Shown piece by piece: positions 12,751 to 25,700 of a stretch of DNA of 64,000 bases (position 1 is its first letter; each line of letters begins with the position of its first letter). A model generated the notes under the pieces. The model had not been told where the DNA came from. It was given only the letters and a program-made list of their open reading frames with translations, and did no database searches. Origin of the DNA: Tubulanus polymorphus (Eukaryota; Nemertea; Palaeonemertea; Tubulaniformes; Tubulanidae); NCBI RefSeq assembly GCF_964204645.1, contig NW_027437452.1, positions 1 through 64,000 of the forward strand. Direction: 5' to 3'. Both the position numbers and the translations under genes were made by a program.

Positions 12751-15700
12751 AAACTTGATGAGAAAACGTCTTTTCTCGCGCTGAACGACGTTTTTGGGTC
12801 GAAATGTGCCGAAATGTGCTTTTTCCGTCGATTTGAGCGCTTTTGCGCATCGACAATTTCATTTTTTCGATACGGAGAAAACTTGATGAGAAAACGTCTT
12901 TTCTCGCGCTGAACGACGTTTTCGGTTCGAAATGTGCTTTTCCCGTCGATTTGAGCGCTTTTGCGTATCGACATTTTCATTTTTTCGATACTGGGAAAAC
13001 TTGATGAGAAAACGTCTTTTCTCGCGCTGAACGACGTTTTTGGGTCGAAATGTATCGAAATGTGCTTTTCCCGTCGATTTGAGCGCTTTTGCGCATCGAC
13101 AATTTCATTTTTTCGATACGGGGAAAACTTGATGAGAAAACGTCTTTTCTCGCGCTGAACGACGTTTCTGGGTCGAAATGTGCTTTTCCCGTCGATTTGA
13201 GCGCTTTTGCGCATCGATATTTTCATTTTTTCGATATGGGGAAGATCTGATGAGAAAACGTCTTTCTCGCGCTTAACGACGTTTTCGGGTCGAAATGTGC
13301 TTTTCCCGTCGATTTGAGCGCTTTTGCGTATCGGCATTTTCATTTTTTCGATACGGAGAAAACTTGATGAGAAAACGTCTTTTCTCGCGCTGAACGACGT
13401 TTTTGGGTCGAAATGTGTCGAAATGTGCTTTTTCCGTCGATTTGACCGCTTTGGGAAAACTTGATAAGAAAACGTCTTTTCTAGCGCTGAACGACGTTTT
13501 CGGGTCGAAATGTATCGAAATGTGCTTTTCCCGTCGATTTGAGCGCTTTTGCGTATCGACATTTTCATTTTTTCGATACTGGGAAAACTTGATGAGAAAA
13601 CGTCTTTTCTCGCGCTGAACGATGTTTTTGGGTCGAAATGTGCTTTTCCCGTCGATGTGAGCGCTTTTGCGCATCGACATTTTCATTTTTTCGATACGGG
13701 GAAAACTTGATGAGAAAACGTCTTTTCTCGCGCTGAACGACGTTTCTGGGTCGAAATGTATCGAAATGTGCTTTTCCCGTCGATTTGAGCGCTTTTGCGC
13801 ATCGACAATTTCATTTTTTCGATACGGGGAAAACTTGATGAGAAAACGTCTTTTCTCGCGCTGAACGACGTTTCTGGGTCGAAATGTGCTTTTCCCCGTC
13901 GATTTGAGCGCTTTTGCGCATCGATATTTTCATTTTTTCGATATGGGGAAGATCTGATGAGAAAACGTCTTTTCTCGCGCTTAACGACGTTTTCGGGTCG
14001 AAATGTGCTTTTCCCGTCGATTTGAGCGTTTTTGCGTATCGGCATTTTCATTTTTTCGATACGGGGAAAACTTGATGAGAAATCGTCTTTTCTCGCGCTG
14101 AACGACGTTTTCGGGTCGAAATGTGTCGAAATGTGCTTTTCCCGTCGATTTGAGCGTTTTTGCGTATCGGCATTTTCATTTTTTCGATACGGGGAAAACT
14201 TGATGAGAAAACGTCTTTTCTCGCGCTGAACGACGTTTTCGGGTCGAAATGTGTCGAAATGTGCTTTTTCCGTCGATTTGAGCGCTTTTGCGTATCGGCA
14301 TTTTCATTTTTTCGATACGGGGAAAACTTGATGAGAAAACGTCTTTTCTAGCGCTGAACGACGTTTTCGGGTCGAAATGTGCTTTTCCCGTTGATTTTAG
14401 CGCTTTTGCGTATCGATGTTTTCATTTTTTCGATATGGGAAAGATCTGATGAAAAAACGTCTTTTCTCGCGCTTTACGACGTTTTCGGGTCAAAATGTGC
14501 TTTTCCCGTCGATTTGAGCATTTTTGCGCATCGACATTTTCATTTCTTCGATACGGGGAGAACTTGATGAGAAAACGTCTTTCCTCGCGCTTAACGACGT
14601 TTTTGGGTCGAAATGTGCTTTTCCCGTCGATTTGAGCGTTTTTGCGTATCGGCATTTTCATTTTTTCGATACGGGGAAAACTTGATGAGAAAACGTCTTT
14701 TCTCACGCTGAACGACGTTTTTGGGTCGAAATGTGTCGAAATGTGCTTTTCCTGTCGATTTGAGCGCTTTTGCGCATCGACAATTTCATTTTTTCGATAC
14801 GGGGAAAACTTGATGAGAAAACGTCTTTCCTCGCGCTGAACGACGTTTTCGGGTCGAAATGTATCGAAATGTGCTTTTCCCGTCGATTTGAGCGCTTTTG
14901 CGTATCGACATTTTCATTTTTTTGATACTGGGAAAACTTGATGAGAAAACGTCTTTTCTCGCGCTGAACGACGTTTTTGGGTCGAAATGTGCTTTTCCCG
15001 TCGATGTGAGCGCTTTTGCGCATCGACATTTTCATATTTTTGATACGGGGAAAACTTGATAAGAAAACGTCTTTTCTAGCGCTGAACGACGTTTTCGGGT
15101 CGAAATGTATCGAAATGTGCTTTTCCCGTCGATTTGAGCGCTTTTGCGCATCGACAATTTCATTTTTTCGATACGGGGAAAACTTGATGAGAAAACGTCT
15201 TTTCTCGCGCTGAACGACGTTTCTGGGTCGAAATGTGCTTTTCCCGTCGATTTGAGCGCTTTTGCGCATCGATATTTTCATTTTTTCGATATGGGGAAGA
15301 TCTCATGAGAAAACGGCTTTTCTCGCGCTTAACGACGTTTTCGGGTCGAAATGTGCTTTTCCCGTCGATTTGAGCGTTTTTGCGTATCGGCATTTTCATT
15401 TTTTCGATACGGGGAAAACTTGATGAGAAAACGTCTTTTCTTGCGCTGAACGACGTTTTTGGGTCGAAATGTGTCGATATGTGCTTTTTCCGTCGATTTG
15501 AGCGCTTTTGCGCATCGACAATTTCATTTTTTCGATACGGAGAAAACTTGATGAGAAAACGTCTTTTCTCGCGCTGAACGACGTTTTCGGTTCGAAATGT
15601 GCTTTTCCCGTCGATTTGAGCGCTTTTGCGTATGGACATTTTCATTTTTTCGATACTGGGAAAACTTGATGAGAAAACGTCTTTTCTCGCGCTGAACGAC

Positions 15701-16127
15701 GTTTTCGGGTCGAAATGTATCGAAATGTGCTTTTCCCGTCGATTTGAGCGCTTTTGCGTATCGACCTTTTCATTTTTTCGATACGGGGAAAACTTGATGA
15801 GAAAACGTCTTTCCTCGCGCTGAACGACGTTTTCGGGTCGAAATGTATCGAAATGTGCTTTTCCCGTCGATTTGAGCGCTTTTGCGTATCGACATTTTCA
15901 TTTTTTCGATATGGGGAAGATCTGATGAGAAAACGTCTTTTCTCGCGCTTAACGACGTTTTCGGGTCGAAATGTATCGAAATGTGCTTTTCCCGTCGATT
16001 TGAGCGCTTTTGCGTATCGACATTTTCATTTTTTCGATATGGGGAAGATCTGATGAGAAAACGTCTTTTCTCGCGCTTAACGACGTTTTCGGGTCGAAAT
16101 GTGCTTTTCCCGTCGATTTGAGCGTTT

Positions 16128-17641
16128 TTGCGTATCGGCATTTTCATTTTTTCGATACGGGGAAAACTTGATGAGAAAACGTCTTTTCTCGCGCTGAACG
16201 ACGTTTTTAAGTCGAAATGTGTCGAAATGTGCTTTTTCCGTCGATTTGAGCGCTTTTGCGCATCGACAATTTCATTTTTTCGATACGGAGAAAACTTGAT
16301 GAGAAAACGTCTTTTCTCGCGCTGAACGACGTTTTCGGGTCGAAATGTATCGAAATGTGCTTTTCCCGTCGATTTGAGCGCTTTTGTGTATCGACATTTT
16401 CATTTTTTCGATACGGGGAAAACTTGATGAGAAAACGTCTTTCCTCGCGCTGAACGACGTTTTCGGGTCGAAATGTATCGAAATGCGCTTTCCCGTCGAT
16501 TTGAGCGCTTTTGCGTATCGACATTTTCATTTTTTGATACTGGGAAAACTTGATGAGAAAACGTCTTTTCTCGCGCTGAACGACGTTTTTGGGTCGAAAT
16601 GTGCTTTTCCCGTCGATGTGAGCGCTTTTGCGCATCGACATTTTCATTTTTTCGATACGGGGAAAACTTGATAAGAAAACGTCTTTTCTAGCGCTGAACG
16701 ACGTTTTCGGGTCGAAATGTATCGAAATGTGCTTTTCCGTCGATTTGAGCGCTTTTGCGTATCGACATTTTCATTTTTTCGATACTGGGAAAACTTGATG
16801 AGAAAACGTCTTTTCACGCGCATAACGACGTTTCTGGGTCGAAATGTGCTTTTCTCGTCGATTTGAGCGCTTTTGCGCATCGACAATTTCATTTTTTCGA
16901 TACGGGGAAAACTTGATAAGAAAACGTCTTTTCTAGCGCTGAACGACGTTTTCGGGTCGAAATGTATCGAAATGTGCTTTTCCTGTCGATTTGAGCGCTT
17001 TTGCGTATCGACATTTTCATTTTTTCGATACTGGGAAAACTTGATGAGAAAACGTCTTTTCTCGCGCTGAACGACGTTTTTGGGTCGAAATGTGCTTTTC
17101 CCGTCGATGTGAGCACTTTTGCGCATCGACATTTTCATTTTTTCGATACGTGGAAAACTCGATGAGAAAACGGCTTTTCTCGCGCTGAACGACGTTTTTG
17201 GGTCGAAATGTGTCGAAATGTGCTTTTCCCGTCGATTTGAGCGCTTTTGCGCATCGACAATTTCATTTTTTCGATACGGGGAAAACTTGATGAGAAAACG
17301 TCTTTCCTCGCGCTGAACGACGTTTTCGGGTCGAAATGTATCGAAATGTGCTTTTCCCGTCGATTTGAGCGCTTTTGCGTATCGACGTTTTCATTTTTTT
17401 GATACTGGGAAAACTTGATGAGAAAACGTCTTTTCTCGCGCTGAACGACGTTTTTGGGTCGAAAAGTGCTTTTCCCGTCGATGTGAGCGCTTTTGCGCAT
17501 CGTCATTTTCATTTTTTCGATACGGTGGAAAACTTGATAAGAAAACGTCTTTTCTAGCGCTGAACGACGTTTTCGGGTCGAAATGTATCGAAATGTGCTT
17601 TTCCCGTCGATTTGAGCGCTTTTGCGCATCGACAATTTCAT
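16128..17641. repeat. Duplicated satellite block, copy 1 (offset 6865 bp)
   Basis: About 1.5 kb recurring at 22993-24506 with a constant offset of 6865 bp, so no indel separates the copies. Shared private variants include GTTTTTAAGTCG, a unit with GATGCGCTTTCCCG-type shortening near 16482, and CTTTTCACGCGCATAACG. Confidence 0.85.
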
Positions 17642-17947
17642 TTTTTCGATACGGGGAAAACTTGATGAGAAAACGTCTTTTCTCGCGCTGAACGACGTTT
17701 CTGGGTCGAAATGTGCTTTTCCCGTCGATTTGAGCGCTTTTGCGCATCGATATTTTCATTTTTTCGATATGGGAAGATCTGATGAGAAAACGTCTTTTCT
17801 CGCGCTTAACGACGTTTTCGGGTCGAAATGTGCTTTTCCCGTCGATTTGAGCGTTTTTGCGTATCGGCATTTTCATTTTTTCGATACGGGGAAAACTTGT
17901 TGAGAAAACGTCTTTTCTAGCGCTGAACGACGTTTTCGGGTCGAAAT

Positions 17948-20900
17948 GTGCTTTTCCCGTCGATTTTAGCGCTTTTGCGTATCGATGTTTTCATTTTTTC
18001 GATATGGGAAAGATCTGATGAAAAAACGTCTTTTCTCGCGCTTTACGACGTTTTCGGGTCAAAATGTGCTTTTCCCGTCGATTTGAGCATTTTTGCGCAT
18101 CGACATTTTCATTTCTTCGATACGGGGAGAACTTGATGAGAAAACGTCTTTTCTCGCGCTGAACGACGTTTACGGGTCGAAATGTATCGAAATGTGCTTT
18201 TCCCGACGATTTGAGCGCTTTTGCGTATCGACATTTTCATTTTTTCGATACGGGGAAAACTTGATGAGAAAACGTCTTTTCTCGCGCTGAACGACGTTTT
18301 CGGGTCGAAATGTGTCGAAAGGTGCTTTTCCCGTCGATTTGAGCGCTTTTGCGTATCGGCATTTTCATTTTTTCGATACGGGGAAAACTTGATGAGAAAA
18401 CGTCTTTTCTAGCGCTGAACGACGTTTACGGGTCGAAATGTGCTTTTTTTGTCGATTTGAGCGCTTTTGCGTATCGACATTTTCATTTTTTCGATACGTG
18501 GAAAACTCGATGAGAAAACGTCTTTTCTCACGCTGAACGACGATTTTGGGTCGAAATGTGTCGAAATGTGCTTTTCCCGTCGATTTGAGCGCTTTTGCGC
18601 ATCGACAATTTCATTTTTTCGATACGGGGAAAACTTGATGAGAAAACGTCTTTTCTCGCGCTGAACGACGTTTCTGGGTCGAAATGTGCTTTTCCCGTCG
18701 ATTTGAGCGCTTTTGCGCATCGATATTTTCATTTTTTCGATATGGGGAAGATCTGATGAGAAAACGTCTTTTCTCGCGCTTAACGACGTTTTCGGGTCGA
18801 AATGTGCTTTTCCCGTCGATTTGAGCGCTTTTGCGTATCGGCATTTTCATTTTTTCGATACGGAGAAAACTTGATGAGAAAACGTCATTTCTCGCGCTGA
18901 ACGACGTTTTTGGGTCGAAATGTGTCGAAATGTGCTTTTTCCGTCGATTTGACCGCTTTTGCGCATCGACAATTTCATTTTTTCGATACGGAGAAAACTT
19001 GATGAGAAAACGTCTTTTCTCGCGCTGAACGACGTTTTCGGGTCGAAATGTATCGAAATGTGCTTTTCCGTTCGAATTGAGCGCTTTTGCGTATCGACAT
19101 TTTCATTTCATCGATACGGGGAAAACTTGATGAGAAAACGTCTTTTTTTGCGCAGAAAGATGTTTTCTGGTCGAAATGTACTTTTCCCGTCAATTTGTGC
19201 GCTTTTGCGCATCGACATTTTCATTTTTTCGATACGGGGAGAACTTGATAAGAAAACGTCTTCTCTAGGGCTGAACGACGTTTCCGGGTCGAAATGTATC
19301 GAAATGTGCTTTTCCCGACGATTTGAGCGCTTTTGCGTATCGACATTTTCATTTTTTCGATACCGGGAAAACTTGATGAGAAAACGTCTTTTCTCGCGCT
19401 GAACGACGTTTTCGGGTCGAAATGTGTCGAAAGGTGCTTTTCCCGTCGATTTGAGCGCTTTTGCGTATCGGCATTTTCATTTTTTCGATACGGGGAAAAC
19501 TTGATGAGAAAACGTCTTTTCTCGCGCTGAACGACGTTTTCGGGTCGAAATGTATCGAAATGTGCTTTTCCGTTCGATTTGAGCGCTTTTGCGTATCGAC
19601 ATTTTCATTTTTTCGATACGGGGAAAACTTGATGAGAAAACGTCTTTTCTCGCGCTGAACGACGTTTTCGGGTCGAAATGTGCTTTTCCCGTCGATTTGA
19701 GCGCTTTTGCGTATCGACATTTTCATTTTTTCGATACTGGGAAAACTTGATGAGAAAACGTCTTTTCTCGCGCATAATGACGTTTCTGGGTCGAAATGTG
19801 CTTTTCTCGTCGATTTGAGCGCTTTTGCGTATCGACATTTTCATTTTTTCGATACTGGGAAAACTTGATGAGAAAACGTCTTTTCTCGCGCTGAACGACG
19901 TTTTTGGGTTGAAATGTGCTTTTCCCGTCGATGTGAGCGCTTTTGCGCATCGACATTTTCATTTTTTCGACACGTGGAAAACTCGATGAGAAAACGTCTT
20001 TTCTCGCGCTGAACGACGTTTTTGGGTCGAAATGTGTCGAAATGTGCTTTTCCCGTCGATTTGAGCGCTTTTGCGCATCGACAATTTCATTTTTTCGATA
20101 CGGGGAAAACTTGATAAGAAAACGTCTTTTCTAGCGCTGAACGACGTTTTCGGGTCGAAATGTATCGAAATGTGCTTTTCCCGTCGATTTGAGCGCTTTT
20201 GCGCATCGACAATTTCATTTTTACGATACGGAGAAAACTTGATGAGAAAACGTCTTTTCTTGCGCTGAACGACGTTTTTGGGTCGAAATGTGCTTCTCCC
20301 GTCGATTTGAGCGCTTTTGCTTATCGATATTTTCATTTTTTCGATATGGGGAAGATCTGATGAAAAAACGTCTTTTCTCGCGCTTTACGACGTTTTCGGG
20401 TCGAAATGTGCTTTTCCCGTCGATTTGAGCATTTTTGGGCATCGACATTTTCATTTCTTCGATACGGGGAAAACTTGATAAGAAAACGTCTTTTTTTGCG
20501 CTGAAAGATGTTTTCTGGTCGAAATGTACTTTTCCCGTCAATTTGTGCGCTTTTGCGCATCGACATTTTCATTTTTTCGATACGGGGAAAACTTGATGAG
20601 AAAACGTCTTCTCTAGGGCTGAACGACGTTTCCGGGTCGAAATGTATCGAAATGTGCTTTTCTCGACGATTTGAGCGCTTTTGCGTATCGACATTTTCAT
20701 TTTTTCGATACCGGGAAAACTTGATGAGAAAACGTCTTTTCTCGCGCTGAACGACGTTTTCGGGTCGAAATGTGTCGAAAGGTGCTTTTCCCGTCGATTT
20801 GAGCGCTTTTGCGTATCGGCATTTTCATTTTTTCGATACGGGGAAAACTTGATGAGAAAACGTCTTTTCTCGCGCTGAACGACGTTTTCGGGTCGAAATG

Positions 20901-22780
20901 TATCGAAATGTGCTTTTCCGTTCGATTTGAGCGCTTTTGCGTATCGACATTTTCATTTTTTCGATACGGGGAAAACTTGATGAGAAAACGTCTTTTCTCG
21001 CGCTGAACGACGTTTTTGGGTCGAAATGTGCTTTTCCCGTCGATTTGAGCGCTTTTGCGTATCGACATTTTCCTTTTTTTCGATACTGGGAAAACTTGAT
21101 GAGAAAACGTCTTTTCTCGCGCATAATGACGTTTCTGGGTCGAAATGTGCTTTTCTCGTCGATTTGAGCGCTTTTGCGTATCGACATTTTCATTTTTTCG
21201 ATACTGGGAAAACTTGATGAGAAAACGTCTTTTCTCGCGCTGAACGACGTTTTTGGGTCGAAATGTGCTTTTCCCGTCGATGTGAGCGCTTTTGTGCATC
21301 GACATTTTCATTTTTTCGACACGTGGAAAACTCGATGAGAAAACGTCTTTTCTCGCGCTGAACGACGTTTTTGGGTCGAAATGTGTCGAAATGTGCTTTT
21401 CCCGTCGATTTGAGCGCTTTTGCGCATCGACAATTTCATTTTTTCGATACGGGGAAAACTTGATAAGAAAACGTCTTTTCTAGCGCTGAACGACGTTTTC
21501 GGGTCGAAATGTATCGAAATGTGCTTTTCCCGTCGATTTGAGTGCTTTTGCGCATCGACAATTTCATTTTTTCGATACGGGGAAAACTTGATGAGAAAAC
21601 GTCTTTTCTCGCGCTGAACGACGTTTCTGGGTCGAAATGTGCTTTTCCCGTCGATTTGAGCGCTTTTGCGCATCGATATTTTCATTTTTTCGATATGGGG
21701 AAGATCTGATGAGAAAACCTCTTTTCTCGCGCTTAACGACGTTTTCGGGTCGAAATGTGCTTTACCCGTCGATTTGAGCGCTTTTGCGTATCGGCATTTT
21801 CATTTTTTCGATACGGAGAAAACTTGATGAAAAAACGTCTTTTCTCGCGCTGAACGACGTTTTTGGGTCGAAATGTGTCGAAATGTGCTTTTTCCGTCGA
21901 TTTGACCGCTTGGTGAAAACTTGATAAGAAAACGTCTTTTCTAGCGCTGAACGACGTTTTCGGGTCGAAATGTATCGAAATGTGCTTTTCCCGTCGATTT
22001 GAGCGCTTTTGCCTATCGACATTTTCATTTTTTCGATACTGGGAAAACTTGATGTGAAAACGTCTTTTCTCGCGCTGAACGACGTTTTTGGGTCGAAATG
22101 TGCTTTTCCCGTCGATGTGAGCGCTTTTGCGCATCGACAATTTCATTTTTTCGACACGTGGAAAACTCGATGAGAAAACGTCTTTTCTCACGCTGAACGA
22201 CGTTTTTGGGTCGAAATGTGTCGAAATGTGCTTTTCCCGTCGATTTGAGCGCTTCTGCGCATCGACAATTTCATTTTTTCGATACGGGGAAAACTTGATA
22301 AGAAAACGTCTTTCCTCGCGCTGAACGACGTTTTCGGGTCGAAATGTATCGAAATGTGCTTTTCCCGTCGATTTGAGCGCTTTTGCGTATCGACCTTTTC
22401 ATTTTTTTGATACTGGGAAAACTTGATAAGAAAACGTCTTTTCTTGCGCTGAACGACGTTTTCGGGTCGAAATGTATCGAAATGTGCTTTTCCCGTCGAT
22501 TTGAGCGCTTTTGCGCATCGACAATTTCATTTTTTCGATACGGGGAAAACTTGATGAGAAAACGTCTTTTCTCGCGCTGAACGACGTTTCTGGGTCGAAA
22601 TGTGCTTTTCCCGTCGATTTGAGCGCTTTTGCGCATCGATATTTTCATTTTTTCGATATGGGGAAGATCTGATGAGAAAACGTCTTTTCTCGCGCTTAAC
22701 GACGTTTTCGGGTCGAAATGTGCTTTTCCCGTCGATTTGAGCGTTTTTGCGTATCGGCATTTTCATTTTTTCGATACGGG
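17948..22780. repeat. Large duplicated satellite block, copy 2
   Basis: Counterpart of 8160-12750. The truncated-unit junction GACCGCTTGGTGAAAAC at about 21904 is a rare event shared with 11873, so the copies descend from one duplication and not from parallel mutation. Whole-unit gains and losses (steps of about 118 bp or small multiples) are the main differences, as expected of unequal exchange. Confidence 0.85.
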
Positions 22781-22992
22781 GAAAACTTGATGAGAAAACG
22801 TCTTTTCTCGCGCTGAACGACGTTTTCGGGTCGAAATGTATCGAAATGTGCTTTTCCCGTCGATTTGAGCGCTTTTGCGTATCGACATTTTCATTTTTTC
22901 GATATGGGGAAGATCTGATGAGAAAACGTCTCTTCTCGCGCTTAACGACGTTTTCGGGTCGAAATGTGCTTTTCCCGTCGATTTGAGCGTTT

Positions 22993-24506
22993 TTGCGTAT
23001 CGGCATTTTCATTTTTTCGATACGGGGAAAACTTGATGAGAAAACGTCTTTTCTCGCGCTGAACGACGTTTTTAAGTCGAAATGTGTCGAAATGTGCTTT
23101 TTCCGTCGATTTGAGCGCTTTTGCGCATCGACAATTTCATTTTTTCGATACGGAGAAAACTTGATGAGAAAACGTCTTTTCTCGCGCTGAACGACGTTTT
23201 CGGGTCGAAATGTATCGAAATGTGCTTTTCCCGTCGATTTGAGCGCTTTTGTGTATCGACTTTTTCATTTTTTCGATACGGGGAAAACTTGATGAGAAAA
23301 CGTCTTTCCTAGCGCTGAACGACGTTTTCGGGTCGAAATGTATCGAAATGCGCTTTCCCGTCGATTTGAGCGCTTTTGCGTATCGACATTTTCATTTTTT
23401 GATACTGGGAAAACTTGATGACAAAACGTCTTTTCTCGCGCTGAACGACGTTTTTGGGTCGAAATGTGCTTTTCCCGTCGATGTGAGCGCTTTTGCGCAT
23501 CGACATTTTCATTTTTTCGATACGGGGAAAACTTGATAAGAAAACGTCTTTTTTAGCGCTGAACGACGTTTTCGGGTCGAAATGTATCGAAATGTGCTTT
23601 TCCGTCGATTTGAGCGCTTTTGCGTATCGACATTTTCATTTTTTCGATACTGGGAAAACTTGATGAGAAAACGTCTTTTCACGCGCATAACGACGTTTCT
23701 GGGTCGAAATGTGCTTTTCTCGTCGATTTGAGCGCTTTTGCGCATCGACAATTTCATTTTTTCGATACGGGGAAAACTTGATAAGAAAACGTCTTTTCTA
23801 GCGCTGAACGACGTTTTCGGGTCGAAATGTATCGAAATGTGCTTTTCCTGTCGATTTGAGCGCTTTTGCGTATCGACATTTTCATTTTTTCGATACTGGG
23901 AAAACTTGATGAGAAAACGTCTTTTCTCGCGCTGAACGACGTTTTTGGGTCGAAATGTGCTTTTCCCGTCGATGTGAGCACTTTTGCGCATCGACATTTT
24001 CATTTTTTCGATACGTGGAAAACTCGATGAGAAAACGGCTTTTCTCGCGCTGAACGACGTTTTTGGGTCGAAATGTGTCGAAATGTGCTTTTCCCGTCGA
24101 TTTGAGCGCTTTTGCGCATCGACAATTTCATTTTTTCGATACGGGGAAAACTTGATGAGAAAACGTCTTTCCTCGCGCTGAACGACGTTTTCGGGTCGAA
24201 ATGTATCGAAATGTGCTTTTCCCGTCGATTTGAGCGCTTTTGCGTATCGACGTTTTCATTTTTTTGATACTGGGAAAACTTGATGAGAAAACGTCTTTTC
24301 TCGCGCTGAACGACGTTTTTGGGTCGAAATGTGCTTTTCCCGTCGATGTGAGCGCTTTTGCGCATCGACATTTTCATTTTTTCGATACGGTGGAAAACTT
24401 GATAAGAAAACGTCTTTTCTAGCGCTGAACGACGTTTTCGGGTCGAAATGTATCGAAATGTGCTTTTCCCGTCGATTTGAGCGCTTTTGCGCATCGACAA
24501 TTTCAT
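22993..24506. repeat. Duplicated satellite block, copy 2 (offset 6865 bp)
   Basis: Counterpart of 16128-17641 without internal length change. A few substitutions separate them, for example ATGACAAAACG near 23418 against ATGAGAAAACG in copy 1. It lies directly after the right end of the larger duplication (17948-22780), so this part of the array is a chain of pasted blocks. Confidence 0.8.
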
Positions 24507-25700
24507 TTTTTCGATACGGGGAAAACTTGATGAGAAAACGTCTTTTCTCGCGCTGAACGACGTTTCTGGGTCGAAATGTGCTTTTCCCGTCGATTTGAGC
24601 GCTTTTGCGCATCGATATTTTCATTTTTTCGATATGGGGAAGATCTGATGAGAAAACGTCTTTTCTCGCGCTTAACGACGTTTTCGGGTCGAAATGTGCT
24701 TTTCCCGTCGATTTGAGCGTTTTTGCGTATCGGCATTTTCATTTTTTCGATACGGGGAAAACTTGATGAGAAAACGTCTTTTCTCGCGCTGAACGACGTT
24801 TTTGGGTCGAAATGTGTCGAAATGTGCTTTTTCCGTCGATTTGAGCGCTTTTGCGCATCAACAATTTCATTTTTTCGATACGGAGAAAACTTGATGAGAA
24901 AACGTCTTTTCTCGCTCTGAACGACGTTTTCGGTTCGAAATGTGCTTTTCCCGTCGATTTGAGCGCTTTTGCGTATCGACATTTTCATTTTTTCGATACG
25001 GGGAAAACTTGATGAGAAAACGTCTTTCCTCGCGCTGAACGACGTTTTCGGGTCGAAATGTATCGAAATGTGCTTTTCCCGTCGATTTGAGCGCTTTTGC
25101 GCATCGACAATTTCATTTTTTCGATACGGGGAAAACTTGATGAGAAAACGTCTTTTCTCGCGCTGAACGACGTTTCTGGGTCGAAATGTGCTTTTCCCGT
25201 CGATTTGAGCGCTTTTGCGCATCGATATTTTCATTTTTTCGATATGGGGAAGATCTGATGAGAAAACGTCTTTTCTCGCGCTTAACGACGTTTTCGGGTC
25301 GAAATGTGCTTTTCCCGTCGATTTGAGCGTTTTTGCGTATCGGCATTTTCATTTTTTCGATACGGGGAAAACTTGATGAGAAAACGTCTTTTCTCGCGCT
25401 GAACGACGTTTTTGGGTCGAAATGTGTCGAAATGTGCTTTTTCCGTCGATTTGAGCGCTTTTGCGCATCGACAATTTCATTTTTTCGATACGGAGAAAAC
25501 TTGATGAGAAAACGTCTTTTCTCGCTCTGAACGACGTTTTCGGTTCGAAATGTGCTTTTCCCGTCGATTTGAGCGCTTTTGCGTATCGACATTTTCATTT
25601 TTTCGATACGGGATAAACTTGATGAGAAAACGTCTTTCCTCGCGCTGAACGACGTTTTCGGGTCGAAATGTATCGAAATGTGCTTTTCCCGTCGATTTTA
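24490..25700. repeat. Tandem 610-bp five-unit higher-order repeat
   Basis: Two adjacent 610-bp blocks (about 24490-25096 and 25097-25706) with the same variants, including CTCGCTCTGAACG. The length equals three 118-bp plus two 128-bp units. The copies differ at a few positions, for example ATCAACAATTTC against ATCGACAATTTC and GGGATAAAC against GGGGAAAAC. This is the most recent local block duplication seen in satellite A. Confidence 0.8.
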
